In this document: in pieces, positions 1 to 9,273 of the stretch
Layout of the letters: every line of letters starts with the position of its first letter
Position numbering within the stretch: the first letter of the stretch is position 1
Position numbers and translations under genes: made by a program
The notes under the pieces: generated by a model
What the model was told of the DNA's origin: nothing
The model's database searches: none
The model's input: only the letters and a program-made list of their open reading frames with translations
NCBI RefSeq assembly: GCF_018829635.1
Contig: NZ_JAHKKG010000003.1
Location: 248,001 to 312,000, forward strand
DNA from: Paractinoplanes bogorensis
Lineage (GTDB): Bacteria; Actinomycetota; Actinomycetes; Mycobacteriales; Micromonosporaceae
Direction: 5' to 3'
DNA: 64,000 nt

Positions 1-1
1 C

Positions 2-649
2 GACGCGTTCCACCAGCTGATGCGGGTCTTCGACCCGGCCGACGGCGCCTGGTTCCCGAACCACCAGCTGCAACTGCTGGGTCACCTGGCCGAGGCGGCG
101 CTGCTCGGCGGCTTCCTCGACGAGCTGGCCCCGGTGGTGGCCGCGATGGAACCGGTGGCCGAGCAGAGCCGCTCCCCGGCGCTGCTCATCGGCCTGTCCT
201 TCGCCCGGGCCGTGCTCACCGGCGACTACGAGAAGGCGCTGGTCGACGAGCTGACCGGGTGGCCGTTCGACCGGGCCCGGCTCCAGCTCGCGTACGGGGC
301 CGCCCTGCGCCGTTCGTTCCGGCTGGTCGAATGCCGGCCGTTGCTGCGCGAGGCCGCCACGACGTTCGACACGCTCGGCGCGACGCCGTGGGCCGACCGG
401 GCCCGGGCCGAGCTGCGCGCGACGGGCGAGACCCGGCGGCGACCGCGCGACACCATGGACGCGCTCACCCCGCAGGAGCAGCAGATCGCCCGGCTGGCCG
501 CGCAGGGCCTGAGCAACCGCGAGATCGGCGAGCGGCTGTTCCTGTCGCCGCGCACGGTGAGCACCCACCTGTACCGGATCTATCCCAAGGTGAACGTGAA
601 GTCGCGGGCCGAGCTGGCCCGGGTCATTACGTCATCCGACGTAGGTTGA
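2..649 (+). CDS. LuxR-family transcriptional regulator, C-terminal part (5' truncated)
   Basis: The reading frame is open from the first bases of the window, so the gene starts upstream and only its last 215 codons are seen. Residues about 150-210 form a LuxR/NarL helix-turn-helix: LTPQEQQIARLAAQGLSN, then the recognition region LSPRTVSTHLYRIYPK. The preceding region is alpha-helical and Ala/Leu/Arg-rich, like the TPR-type part of large ATP-binding LuxR (LAL) regulators; whether an ATPase domain exists lies outside the window. It is followed by a SARP gene in the same direction after 29 nt, so the two may be co-expressed. DNA-binding regulator in the cytoplasm; target unknown. Confidence 0.85.
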   Translation, partial: DAFHQLMRVFDPADGAWFPNHQLQLLGHLAEAALLGGFLDELAPVVAAMEPVAEQSRSPALLIGLSFARAVLTGDYEKALVDELTGWPFDRARLQLAYGAALRRSFRLVECRPLLREAATTFDTLGATPWADRARAELRATGETRRRPRDTMDALTPQEQQIARLAAQGLSNREIGERLFLSPRTVSTHLYRIYPKVNVKSRAELARVITSSDVG

Positions 650-678
650 GCACCGGCCGGGCGACCTAGCGTCGGGTC

Positions 679-1425
679 ATGCCCGCGTTCCAGTTGCAGA
701 TCCTCGGCCCGCTGCGCCTGCGCCGGGGTGGAGCCGAGGTCGGTGCGGGCCCGCATCAGCAGCGGTGCCTGCTGGCGTTGCTGCTCGCCCACGAGGGCCA
801 CCCGGTCAGCGTCGGCGAGCTGGTCGACCTGCTCTGGGGCGCGAACCCGCCGGTCAGCGCGGTCAACGTCATCCACAAGTACGTGGGACTGCTGCGCCGC
901 CTGCTCGAACCGGGCCTGCCGACCCGCGCGACCGGCTCCCACCTGATCCGGCACGGCAACGGTTACCGGTTCGCGGCCCGGCCCGACCTGCTCGACCTCT
1001 CCCGGTTCCGCCAGCTCGTCCGCCAGGCCCGGAGCGCCGCGCCGGACGACGCCCTTGACCTCTACGCCCAGGCTCTGCGGCTGGGCCACGGCCGGGCCGG
1101 GGACGGCCTGGCCACTACCCCGGGTGCCCGGGCCGCCTTCGCGAGCCTGGACGGGGAGTTCGGCGACGTGCTCGTGACCGCGGCCGGGCTCGCGGTCGAG
1201 CGCGGCCGGCCCACGCTGCTGCTGGCCGTGCTGCGCCGGGCGGCCGAGTTCGATCCACTTGACGAGCGGGTGCAGGCGAGCCTGATCACGACCCTTACCG
1301 CGGCCGGCCGCCGGGCGGAGGCGCTTTTCGCGTACGCCACGGTCCGTGACCGCCTCACCGACGAGCTGGGCATCGGCCCGGGGCGCCATCTGAGGGCCGC
1401 TCACCAGCTGATCCATACGCTCTGA
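679..1425 (+). CDS. SARP/AfsR-type transcriptional regulator (winged helix + BTAD)
   Basis: 248 residues, the length of a minimal SARP (Streptomyces antibiotic regulatory protein). Residues 1-95 form an OmpR-like winged helix (start LQILGPLRLRRGG, then NVIHKYVGLLRRLLEP and the wing HLIRHGNGYRF). Residues about 100-245 are a bacterial transcriptional activator domain (DLSRFRQLVRQAR, ending in a DRLTDELGIGPG-type motif). There is no NB-ARC or TPR extension. SARPs activate by binding direct repeats upstream of target promoters. The next intergenic region (1426-1655) carries repeated GTGAAC hexamers before the ABC transporter operon, so local activation is plausible but unproven. ATG start at 679, no strong Shine-Dalgarno sequence. 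Confidence 0.88.
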   Translation: MPAFQLQILGPLRLRRGGAEVGAGPHQQRCLLALLLAHEGHPVSVGELVDLLWGANPPVSAVNVIHKYVGLLRRLLEPGLPTRATGSHLIRHGNGYRFAARPDLLDLSRFRQLVRQARSAAPDDALDLYAQALRLGHGRAGDGLATTPGARAAFASLDGEFGDVLVTAAGLAVERGRPTLLLAVLRRAAEFDPLDERVQASLITTLTAAGRRAEALFAYATVRDRLTDELGIGPGRHLRAAHQLIHTL

Positions 1426-1448
1426 AAGGGCAACCAGGAACAGCTAGC

Positions 1449-1608
1449 GTGAACACCGGTTTGTATCGGCTGTGTGAACGTGTGTGAACTCTTCCGTCGC
1501 TGCTCATCGGCTGTTCGGACGAGGTCCGGCGCGAAGTGTTTCAGTCTGGCTGTGAACAACAGTCGGCCTCTTGTTCACTCTCACGTTATCCGGTAGAACT
1601 CCGTTCAC
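1449..1608. promoter_or_regulatory. Cluster of GTGAAC/GTTCAC hexamers upstream of the importer operon
   Basis: GTGAAC occurs at 1449, 1474, 1484 and 1552, and its complement GTTCAC at 1573 and 1603. The pair GTGAACA (1552-1558) and TGTTCAC (1572-1578) makes a 7-bp inverted repeat with a 13-bp spacer; the copies at 1474 and 1484 are 10 bp apart, about one helical turn. Six copies in 160 bp just before the first operon gene suggests operator sites. The SARP encoded upstream is the obvious candidate binder; this is inference. Confidence 0.45.
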
Positions 1609-1655
1609 GGCCTTCTCGAAGGGTCGCCAGCCGTTCGGCTCAAGGAGGACCACCC

Positions 1656-3287
1656 ATGGCTCCGCCAAACATTTCTCGTCGCGGCCTGCTTCAGCTCGGT
1701 GGCAGCGTGGCGCTTCTGATGACGACCGGCGCGTGTGCTGCCGGCAGCAAGGACAACCCGGACTCCAGCGCCTCGGCCGGACCCGCCGCGACGACGCTGC
1801 GGATCGCCGTCTCGAGCTACCTGTCGAGCTGGGACCAGGACTTCGTCGGCTTCGACCTGACCGCGCTGATGATGTTCAAGAACGTGTACCCCTACATGAT
1901 CGACTACGGGGTCACCAAGGCCGGCGACAGCGAGATCCTGGACACCAACAACATCACGCCGACGTTCGCCGAGTCGTTCGAGCCGGACAGCACCCAGAAG
2001 ATCTGGACGCTGAAGCTGCGCAAGGGCGTCATGTTCCCGAGCGGCAACGAGATGAAGGCCGCCGACGTCAAGTGGTCGAAGGACCGCGCGTTCGCCGCCC
2101 AGGCCAACGTCGCCGGCATCTACCGCACCATCGGCCTGACCAAGGCCGAGCAGGTCATCGTCAAGGACGACTACACGGTCGAGTTCCGCCAGGAGTTCCC
2201 GAGCGCCCTGACCCGGCAGATCCAGGCCATCTCCCTGTACGTGTTCGACTCGGCCGAGGCCAAGAAGCACGCCACCGACGTCGACCCGTGGGCCAAGGAG
2301 TGGTTCGCCAAGAACGCCCCGACCGGCGGCTACTTCAACGTCACCAAGGCCACCCAGGGCCAGGAGATCGAGCTCAGCGCGAACAAGGCCTACCCGGGCA
2401 CGGACGGCGCCAAGACCCCGACCATCCGGCTCTCGGTCGTGCCGGCCGCGGCCAACCAGCGGCTGCAGCTGCAGGCGGGCGACATCGACATCGCGCTCGG
2501 CATCACCGGCCAGGATCTGCAGGACCTGAAGAAGGCCGAGGGCATCAAGGTGCTCTCCGCGGCCAGCAACAACCAGGTCATGATGACCATGTCGACCACC
2601 ACGGCGCCGTTCGACGACGTCAACGTGCGCAAGGCCCTCGCCTTCGCGGTGCCCTACGACCAGATCATCAAGAACGTCTACGGCGGCGACGCGCGACCGG
2701 TCAAGAGCTACGTGCCGCTCGACATGCCGGGCTACGCCGACACCGGCTACCCCTTCACCTACGACATCGAGCAGGCCAAGGCGGCGCTGGCCGCCTCGGG
2801 CAAGACCGCGGTCAACTCGGAGCTGGTCTTCGAGGCCAACAACGACGAGCAGCAGAAGATCGCCGTCCAGGTGCAGGCCGAGGCGGCCAAGGCCGGCATC
2901 ACGCTCAAGCTGACTCCGCTCGACCCGGCCACGCTGGGCGAGCGCCGCGGCCAGAAGAGCATCCCGCTGCAGATCACCACCGGCCAGCTCTGGGTCAACG
3001 ACGTCGAGTACATGCTGGCCACGTTCTATGTGAAGGGTGCGGCGCTCAACTACGCGAACCTGAACAACGCCGAGCTCGAAGACATCTACACCAAGTCGCA
3101 CACCACGGTGGACGAGGCCGCCCGCCTGCAGCTGTGGGCTCAGGTGCAGACGATCCTGGCCGCTCAGGTGCCCGCCGTGATGATCTGCCAACCCAACTTC
3201 AATCTTCCCGTACGCGAGAAGGTGTCGGGATGGGTGCAACCGATGGACGGCCTGGCCCGTCTGCGTTACCTGAGCGCATCGGCCTGA
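1656..3287 (+). CDS. ABC transporter substrate-binding lipoprotein, family 5 (peptide/nickel type)
   Basis: 543 residues. The start at 1656 is fixed by an AAGGAGG at 1642-1648; a longer frame exists but lacks these signals. The N-terminus has a twin-arginine motif SRRGLLQLGG, a hydrophobic core and a lipobox-like TTGAC, so it is probably a Tat-exported lipoprotein held outside the membrane. The body is typical of solute-binding family 5 (DppA/OppA): a motif like FEPDSTQKIWTLKLRKGVMF near residue 105 and DDVNVRKALAFAVPYDQI near residue 325. It delivers an unknown solute (peptide or amide-like) to the permeases encoded directly downstream. First gene of a 12-gene overlapping operon. Confidence 0.92.
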   Translation: MAPPNISRRGLLQLGGSVALLMTTGACAAGSKDNPDSSASAGPAATTLRIAVSSYLSSWDQDFVGFDLTALMMFKNVYPYMIDYGVTKAGDSEILDTNNITPTFAESFEPDSTQKIWTLKLRKGVMFPSGNEMKAADVKWSKDRAFAAQANVAGIYRTIGLTKAEQVIVKDDYTVEFRQEFPSALTRQIQAISLYVFDSAEAKKHATDVDPWAKEWFAKNAPTGGYFNVTKATQGQEIELSANKAYPGTDGAKTPTIRLSVVPAAANQRLQLQAGDIDIALGITGQDLQDLKKAEGIKVLSAASNNQVMMTMSTTTAPFDDVNVRKALAFAVPYDQIIKNVYGGDARPVKSYVPLDMPGYADTGYPFTYDIEQAKAALAASGKTAVNSELVFEANNDEQQKIAVQVQAEAAKAGITLKLTPLDPATLGERRGQKSIPLQITTGQLWVNDVEYMLATFYVKGAALNYANLNNAELEDIYTKSHTTVDEAARLQLWAQVQTILAAQVPAVMICQPNFNLPVREKVSGWVQPMDGLARLRYLSASA

Positions 3288-3291
3288 GCTC

Positions 3292-4302
3292 ATGCGAATT
3301 CTGCGTTTCGTCGGTCGCCGCCTGCTCCAGCTGATCCCGGTCCTGCTCGGGGTGGTCGTGCTGACCTTCCTGCTGGTCCGGGTGCTGCCGGGCGACCCGA
3401 TCCGCAGCATCCTCGGGCCCAACGCGACCGAGGCCGATGCGGACGCCGCACGCGCCCGCTTCGGCCTCGATCAGCCGATGTGGAAGCAGTTCCTCGACTA
3501 CCTCCAGGGACTGTTCACCGGTGACTTCGGCACCTCGATCCAGAGTGGCGGGTCGGTCGGCGGCGAGATGGCGCTGCGGCTCGGCCCGACCCTGGAGCTG
3601 GTGGTCATCGCGGTGACGATCGCCGTGCTGCTGGCCATCTGGCTCGGCATCTGGTCGGCGCGCCGGGCCGACCGGGTCGGCGACCACACGGTGCGGATCT
3701 TCGCGCTGTTCGGCAACTCGATCCCGGAGTTCTGGCTGGGTCTGGTGCTGATCCTGGTCGGGTACGCCACGCTGGGCTGGTTCCCGGCGCCGAGCGGACG
3801 CGTCGACCCGGACACGAACCTGACCCCGCTGACCGGCGCCGACCTGGTCGACGCGCTGATCACGGGGAACGGGCCGGCGATCGCGTCGTCCGCCGCGCAC
3901 CTGGTCCTACCCGTGCTGACGCTGGTCATCGGTGTGCTTGCGCCGCTGCTCCGGAGCGTACGGGCAAGCGCTCTGGAAGTTCTGCGATCCGAGGCGTACG
4001 CCGCGGCGGCCGCGCACGGACTGCCCGAGAAGACGCTGCTGCGCGGATATCTGCGGCGGGCCACCCTGGTGCGTCTGCCGTCGCTGGCCGCGCTGGTGTT
4101 CGGCACCGCGCTCGGCTCGACCGTGCTGATCGAGTACGTCTACTCCTGGCAGGGCTTCGGGCAGTGGGCGCTGCGCGGGCTGCTCTACCGCGACTACCCG
4201 GTCGTGCAGGCGTCCGTGCTGATCATCGCCTTCGCGTACGTGCTGGTCTTCCTCATCGCCGACGTCGTGCACGCCTGGCTCGACCCGAGAGTGAAAATCT
4301 GA
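3292..4302 (+). CDS. ABC transporter permease, DppB type
   Basis: 336 residues with about six membrane helices. The N-terminus is classic for DppB/OppB (FVGRRLLQLIPVLLGVVVL, then LLVRVLPGDPIR). The EAA loop is visible as EVLRSEAYAAAAAHGLPEKTLL, and the C-terminus carries LIEYVYSWQGFGQWALRGLLYRDYPVVQ, typical of this family. It starts 4 nt after the binding-protein stop and ends overlapping the next permease by one base (TGATG), so translation is coupled. Forms the import channel with the DppC-like partner. Confidence 0.93.
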   Translation: MRILRFVGRRLLQLIPVLLGVVVLTFLLVRVLPGDPIRSILGPNATEADADAARARFGLDQPMWKQFLDYLQGLFTGDFGTSIQSGGSVGGEMALRLGPTLELVVIAVTIAVLLAIWLGIWSARRADRVGDHTVRIFALFGNSIPEFWLGLVLILVGYATLGWFPAPSGRVDPDTNLTPLTGADLVDALITGNGPAIASSAAHLVLPVLTLVIGVLAPLLRSVRASALEVLRSEAYAAAAAHGLPEKTLLRGYLRRATLVRLPSLAALVFGTALGSTVLIEYVYSWQGFGQWALRGLLYRDYPVVQASVLIIAFAYVLVFLIADVVHAWLDPRVKI

Positions 4303-5159
4303 TGGCCGCGCTCGAGATGGTGCCCGTCGTCTCCGGTTCCCGGGACGGCCGGTTCGCCAAGATCCTGATCTGGACCGGCGGCACGATCCTGGTCGTCGTC
4401 GCGCTCGCCGCGATCTTCGCGCCGCTGCTCAGCAGCTGGGGACCGAAGGAGATCGACCCCAACGGCACGCTCGCCGCGCCCGGCGGGGAGCACCTGCTCG
4501 GCAGCGACGGCAACGGCATGGACGTGTGGAGCCGGGTGCTGCACGCGGCCCGCATCGACCTGGGCATCGCGATCTGCGCGGTCGCCCTGGCTGTCGTCGT
4601 CGGCACACTGCTCGGGATGCTGGCCGGCTATCTGGGCGGCTGGGTCGACGACGGGCTCATGCGGATCGTCGACATCTTCCAGGCGTTCCCCACGTTCATC
4701 CTCGCGCTGGCGGTGTCGGCCCTGCTCGGCGGCGGGTTCGTCAACCTGGTCATCACGATCGCCGCGGTCAACGCCCCGGCCTACGCCCGGCTCGTCCGGG
4801 CCGAGGTGCGGACGCTGCGCGAGATGCAGTACATCGACGCGGCCAAGACGTCGGGTGCGTCCACGATCGGCATCATGTGGCGGCATCTGCTGCCCAACAG
4901 CCTGACTCCCGTACGGGTGATCGCGCCCCTCAACTGCGGCTGGGCCATGCTCACGCTGGCCGGCCTGTCCTTCCTCGGCCTGGGCGTCACGGTGCCCACC
5001 GCCGAGTGGGGCTCCATGATCAGCCTCGGCACGTCGGACGTGGTGGCCGGCCGCTGGTGGACCTCGGTCCCGCCCGGCCTGGCCCTGCTCGTCTGCGTCC
5101 TCGGCTTCAGCCTGCTCGGCGAGGGCCTGCAGGAACGCGCGGAAGCGAGGCGGCGATGA
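4302..5159 (+). CDS. ABC transporter permease, DppC type
   Basis: 285 residues. The ATG at 4302 overlaps the TGA of the preceding gene by one base. It has the N-terminal helix followed by the family signature HLLGSDGNGMDVWSRVLHAAR, five further membrane segments and the coupling loop REMQYIDAAKTSGASTIGIMWRHLLPNS. The C-terminus LSFLGLGVTVPTAEWGSMI is diagnostic of DppC/OppC. Partner of the DppB-like permease. Its last codons overlap the start of the ATPase gene (ATGA), and this end is duplicated just downstream (see 5132-5199). Confidence 0.93.
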   Translation: MAALEMVPVVSGSRDGRFAKILIWTGGTILVVVALAAIFAPLLSSWGPKEIDPNGTLAAPGGEHLLGSDGNGMDVWSRVLHAARIDLGIAICAVALAVVVGTLLGMLAGYLGGWVDDGLMRIVDIFQAFPTFILALAVSALLGGGFVNLVITIAAVNAPAYARLVRAEVRTLREMQYIDAAKTSGASTIGIMWRHLLPNSLTPVRVIAPLNCGWAMLTLAGLSFLGLGVTVPTAEWGSMISLGTSDVVAGRWWTSVPPGLALLVCVLGFSLLGEGLQERAEARRR

Positions 5160-5199
5160 CGGCGCCCGCGGGAACGCCCGGACGTGAGGCGGCGATGAC
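5132..5199 (+). repeat. Imperfect 29-bp direct repeat duplicating the ATPase start
   Basis: Bases 5132-5160 and 5171-5199 match at 26 of 29 positions, offset by 39 bp (13 codons). Each copy carries GAGGCGGCGATGAC, including an ATG in the same frame. The repeat thus duplicates the stop/start junction of the dppC- and ATPase-like genes and adds 13 residues (MTAPAGTPGREAA) to the ATPase N-terminus. Confidence 0.8.
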
Positions 5200-7237
5200 C
5201 GTGAGCCTGCTCGACATCCAGGACCTGTCGGTCGTCATCCACCGGCCGGGGCGCTCGGTCGCGGCGCTCAGCAACGTCAGCTTCACGGTCGCGCCGGGCG
5301 AGGTCGTCGGGCTCGTGGGGGAGAGTGGCGGCGGCAAGAGCATGGTCGCCCGTGCGATCGTGGGGATGCTGCCGAACGGCTCGCACGCCACCGGGCGGGT
5401 CGGGTTCGACGGCGCCGACGTCCTCCGCATGGACCCGGCCGATCTGGCCGCGCACCGGGGACGCGGAGCCGCGATCTGTTTCCAGAACCCTCGAGGAGCG
5501 CTCAGCCCCACCCGTACGGTGGGACGGCAGTTGATCGACCGCCTGGTCACGCACCAGAAGATGACCGGGGACCGCGCGGCCGAGTCGGCCAAGGAGTTGT
5601 TCGCCTCGGTCGGCATCCGCAATCCGGGGCGGCGCCTCGAGGCCTTCCCCCACGAGCTGTCGGGCGGCATGGCCCAGCGCGTGATGATCTCGCTGGCCAC
5701 GGGGTGTGCGCCCGGGCTGCTGATCGCCGACGAGCCGACGACCGGCCTCGACGTGACGTTGACGCGGGAGATCCTGCGCCAGTTCCGGCACGCGGCCGAC
5801 ACCGACGGGCGGGGCGTGCTGCTGATCTCGCACGACCTGGCCTCGATCGCCGAGGTGTGCGACCGGGTCGTGGTGCTCTACGCCGGCACAGTCGTGGAGA
5901 CCGGCCCGGCCGCCAAGGTGCTGCGCGAGCCGGCGCATCCCTACACGCGAGCCCTGCTGCGGTCGGTGCCCGATGTGAACGGCGGGCGCGTGGTGCCGAC
6001 GGCCGGCGGCATGCCGTTGATGACCGCGGCCCCGCACGACTGCCCGTTCGCGCCACGCTGCGCCCACGCGGGGGAGGACTGCCGCACCGCACGACCCGAG
6101 ACGACGTCGCTCACTGATGGCTGGTCGCTCGCGTGCTTCCACCCGCAGGAGACCGCACTCTTTGCTCCGCAGGAGGCAGCTCCAGCCAGCCCTTCCGATC
6201 CCGCCCCTCTCCCTGACCCGCAAGGCGGCAGCTCGGTCGCCCCAGGCGCGAGCGTGACGGCGGACAACGCGGAGCAGGCCGGGCGAGTGGTCCTCCGGGT
6301 GCAGGACGCGCACGTCGTCTACCGCAGCCGGTTCGGGTCGGGTGGGCATCACGCGCTGCGCGGGGTCGACCTCGAACTCCGGGCCGGCGAGACGCTCGGC
6401 GTGGTGGGGGAGAGCGGCTGCGGCAAGAGCACCCTGGCCAAACTCATCATGGGCCTGGTCGAGCCGTCGTCGGGTTCGGTGGCCGTCGCGGGTAAGACCG
6501 TCGGGAAGATGAGCCGTGTCGAGCGGACCCGGGCCCAGATGGTGTTCCAGGACCCGATCGGCTCGCTGAGCCCGCGCCGGACGGTCGCCGACTCGATCGC
6601 CGAACCACTGCGCGCGGCCAAGGTTCCGGCCGATGCACGCGCGGCGAAGACGGAGGCGGCGCTGAGCCGGATGGAGCTCGACAACTCGATCCTGACCCGC
6701 TATCCGCACGAGCTCTCCGGCGGGCAGGCCCAGCGGGTCGGCATCGCCCGGGCCCTGGTCGGCCAGCCCGACCTGATCGTCTTCGACGAGCCGACCAGCG
6801 CCCTCGACGTCACCGTGCAGGCGCAGATCCTCGACGTCATCGCCGACGTGGCCTCGGACGCCGGCCACGGATCGGTGTTCATCTCGCACGATCTGGCCAC
6901 CGTCCGCGGGTTCGCCGACCGGGTCGTCGTGCTCTACCTCGGCCGGGTGGTCGAGGAGGGCCCGGTCGACGAGGTCTTCGACCGCCCGAAACACCCCTAC
7001 ACCCGGGCCCTGCTGGGCAGCGCGCCCCGCCTGGGTGAGAGCCGCACCGCCGAGGTGCAGCTCGTCAAGGACCTCGACGAGGCCGACGCCGCCACCGGCT
7101 GCGCCCTCGCCGCCCGTTGCCCCTTCGTCACCGACACCTGCCGGTCGCAGGAGCAGACCCTCCAGTCCTACGGCGAGAGCCGGGCCGCCTGCTGGCGTGT
7201 GCCCGAGCTGACCGCCCTGATCGGAAAGAGCGCGTAA
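5156..7237 (+). CDS. Fused peptide-type ABC ATPase (DppD-DppF in one chain)
   Basis: 693 residues with two complete nucleotide-binding domains. NBD1 has Walker A GESGGGKS near residue 55, signature LSGGMAQR and Walker B LLIADEPTTGLD. NBD2 has Walker A GESGCGKS near residue 418, signature LSGGQAQR and Walker B LIVFDEPTSALD. Each is followed by an oligopeptide C-terminal Cys-rich motif (CPFAPRCAHAGEDC; CALAARCPFVTDTC), as in DppD and DppF, which are usually separate genes. It powers import through the two permeases. Start chosen at the ATGA overlap (5156); an alternative in-frame ATG lies at 5195 after a duplicated start region. Overlaps the hydantoinase gene by one base. Confidence 0.93.
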   Translation: MTAPAGTPGREAAMTVSLLDIQDLSVVIHRPGRSVAALSNVSFTVAPGEVVGLVGESGGGKSMVARAIVGMLPNGSHATGRVGFDGADVLRMDPADLAAHRGRGAAICFQNPRGALSPTRTVGRQLIDRLVTHQKMTGDRAAESAKELFASVGIRNPGRRLEAFPHELSGGMAQRVMISLATGCAPGLLIADEPTTGLDVTLTREILRQFRHAADTDGRGVLLISHDLASIAEVCDRVVVLYAGTVVETGPAAKVLREPAHPYTRALLRSVPDVNGGRVVPTAGGMPLMTAAPHDCPFAPRCAHAGEDCRTARPETTSLTDGWSLACFHPQETALFAPQEAAPASPSDPAPLPDPQGGSSVAPGASVTADNAEQAGRVVLRVQDAHVVYRSRFGSGGHHALRGVDLELRAGETLGVVGESGCGKSTLAKLIMGLVEPSSGSVAVAGKTVGKMSRVERTRAQMVFQDPIGSLSPRRTVADSIAEPLRAAKVPADARAAKTEAALSRMELDNSILTRYPHELSGGQAQRVGIARALVGQPDLIVFDEPTSALDVTVQAQILDVIADVASDAGHGSVFISHDLATVRGFADRVVVLYLGRVVEEGPVDEVFDRPKHPYTRALLGSAPRLGESRTAEVQLVKDLDEADAATGCALAARCPFVTDTCRSQEQTLQSYGESRAACWRVPELTALIGKSA

Positions 7238-9273
7238 TGAGCATCAGGTTGGCCGTGGACATCGGCGGCACGTTCGTCGACGCGATGGAACTCGATACCC
7301 GTACGGGCCAGGTCCGTTTCCGCAAGGCGTCGACCACGCCCGCGAACCCGGCCGAGGGGGTGCTCAACGCGATCGCCGCGCTCGGCACCGACCTGAGCGA
7401 GGTGGAGCTGTTCATCCACGGCACCACGCTCGGCCTCAACGCCGTGCTGGAGCGGCGCGGCGGCAACACCGGGATCATCACCAACGAGGGGTTCCGCGAC
7501 ATCTTCCTGATCGGCCGGGGCAACGTGCCCGCCGACCACATGTACGACTTCCGCTACCAGCGCCCGGAAAGCCTGGTGCAGCGCCGGTTCACCGCGGGCG
7601 TCACCGGTCGCCTCGACTACAAGGGCAACGTGGTCGACGAGCTCTCGGCGGAGAGTGTGCGAGAAGCCGCGCGGGAGCTGGTCGAGAACCAGGGCGTCAC
7701 GTCGATCGCGATCTGCTTCCTGCACTCGTTCCTCGACCCCACCCACGAGCGGGAGGCGGCCCGGATCATCCGCGACGCCTACCCGGACGTGAGCCTGTCG
7801 CTGTCGACCGACATCGTCCGCGAATACCGTGAGTACGAGCGGACCAGCACCACGGTCCTCGAGGCGTACATCCGGCCCATCTTCGAGCGCTACGTCGACC
7901 AGCTGGAGTCCGGGCTGGCCGCGCAGGGCTTCGCGGGCCGGTTCCTGATCATGCGTTCGGGCGGCGGCTCGATGACCGGCGCGGTGGCCAAGACGTCGCC
8001 CACCCACACCGTGCTCTCCGGGCCGGCCGGCGGCATCGTCGGCGCCGCCTACCTGGCCGGCGAACTGGGCCGCGACAACATGCTCACGTTCGACATCGGC
8101 GGCACCTCGCTCGACGCCTGCGTGATCGAGAAGGGCAGCGCCGTCGCCGCGTACGAGGCCCAGCTCGAGCATTTCCCGCTGCTGATCCCCACGTACGACA
8201 TCCGGACGATCGGGGCCGGCGGCGGTTCGATCGCCTGGCTCGACCGGGGACTGCTCAAGGTCGGCCCGCAGAGCGCCGGCGCCGCCCCCGGCCCGGTCTG
8301 CTACGGCCGGGGCGGCACCCAGCCGACGGTCACGGATGCCGCGGTGGTGCTCGGGTTCGTCGACCCGGAGCGCTTCCTGGCCGGCACCATGGGCCTGGCC
8401 GACGAGGCCGCCCGCGACGCGATCCGCGAGCAGCTGGCCGAACCCCTCGGACTGTCCGTACCGGACGCCGCGGCCGGCATCTTCGACGTGCTGCTGGCCA
8501 AGACGGTCGGCGCGGTCCGGCAGATCACCGTCGAGCGCGGCCACGACCCGCGGGTGTTCTCGCTGCTCGCCTTTGGTGGGGCGGGCCCGCTGCTCGCGCC
8601 GCTGCTGGCTCGCGAGATGGGCATCGGCGAGGTGCTGGTGCCGTTCGCGCCGTCCGGTTTCTCGGCCTGGGGCATGCTGAGCGCCGACATCGTCAACGAC
8701 TTCAGCCGTACGGTGATGACCACGCTCGACGACGCCGATCTGGCCGCCATCGAGCCGCTGTTCAAGGAGACCGAGGCCGAAGCGGTCGCCTCCCTGTCCG
8801 CGCAGGGGGTTCCGGCCGGCGAGGGCGTGCTCGAGCGGCAGTTCGAGCTGCGTTATCTGGGCCAGGAGCACAGCCTGATGGTCACGGTCGGGTCCACGTT
8901 GGACGCCACGGCCGTGCGGGACGCCTTCAACGAGCTGCACCACGCACGCTACGGCCACACCATGAGCAACCCCCTGCAGATCCTCAATTTGCGCGTACGG
9001 GGGATCGGCCGCACCTCACGTCCTTCATTGCCGACGATCGAGGCCGGCGGTGCGGCGTCACCGCGTACGCACAGGGAAGCCTTTGACTTCGGCACTCGAA
9101 CCATCGTGCCGTTCGCCGTCTATGACCGCGAGGATCTGCGCGCGGGCAATACCTTCCCCGGACCGGCCCTGGTCGACGAGGGCACCTCGACCACCGTCGT
9201 GCCGAGCGGTCAGCGAGTGACCGTGGACGAGCACGGCTACCTGCACGTCACCCTCTCGGAGGTGGCCCTGTGA
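7237..9273 (+). CDS. hyuA: Hydantoinase A / 5-oxoprolinase family subunit
   Basis: 678 residues, normal for HyuA. The N-terminus LAVDIGGTFVDAM and the later MLTFDIGGTSLDACVI are the ASKHA-type phosphate-binding motifs; GPAGGIVGAAYLAG and FGGAGPLLAPLLAREMG are also conserved. HyuA proteins work with HyuB in ATP-dependent opening of hydantoin/oxoproline-type rings or in carboxylation of ketones. The start ATG at 7237 overlaps the TAA of the ATPase. The exact substrate cannot be read from the sequence; the linked importer suggests an imported amide or cyclic amide. Confidence 0.9.
   Translation: MSIRLAVDIGGTFVDAMELDTRTGQVRFRKASTTPANPAEGVLNAIAALGTDLSEVELFIHGTTLGLNAVLERRGGNTGIITNEGFRDIFLIGRGNVPADHMYDFRYQRPESLVQRRFTAGVTGRLDYKGNVVDELSAESVREAARELVENQGVTSIAICFLHSFLDPTHEREAARIIRDAYPDVSLSLSTDIVREYREYERTSTTVLEAYIRPIFERYVDQLESGLAAQGFAGRFLIMRSGGGSMTGAVAKTSPTHTVLSGPAGGIVGAAYLAGELGRDNMLTFDIGGTSLDACVIEKGSAVAAYEAQLEHFPLLIPTYDIRTIGAGGGSIAWLDRGLLKVGPQSAGAAPGPVCYGRGGTQPTVTDAAVVLGFVDPERFLAGTMGLADEAARDAIREQLAEPLGLSVPDAAAGIFDVLLAKTVGAVRQITVERGHDPRVFSLLAFGGAGPLLAPLLAREMGIGEVLVPFAPSGFSAWGMLSADIVNDFSRTVMTTLDDADLAAIEPLFKETEAEAVASLSAQGVPAGEGVLERQFELRYLGQEHSLMVTVGSTLDATAVRDAFNELHHARYGHTMSNPLQILNLRVRGIGRTSRPSLPTIEAGGAASPRTHREAFDFGTRTIVPFAVYDREDLRAGNTFPGPALVDEGTSTTVVPSGQRVTVDEHGYLHVTLSEVAL

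Noticed and set aside
1605..3422. A 605-codon minus-strand frame over the binding-protein gene
   Set aside because: It is a shadow: the plus strand has a ribosome-binding site, lipobox and family motifs, the minus frame none.
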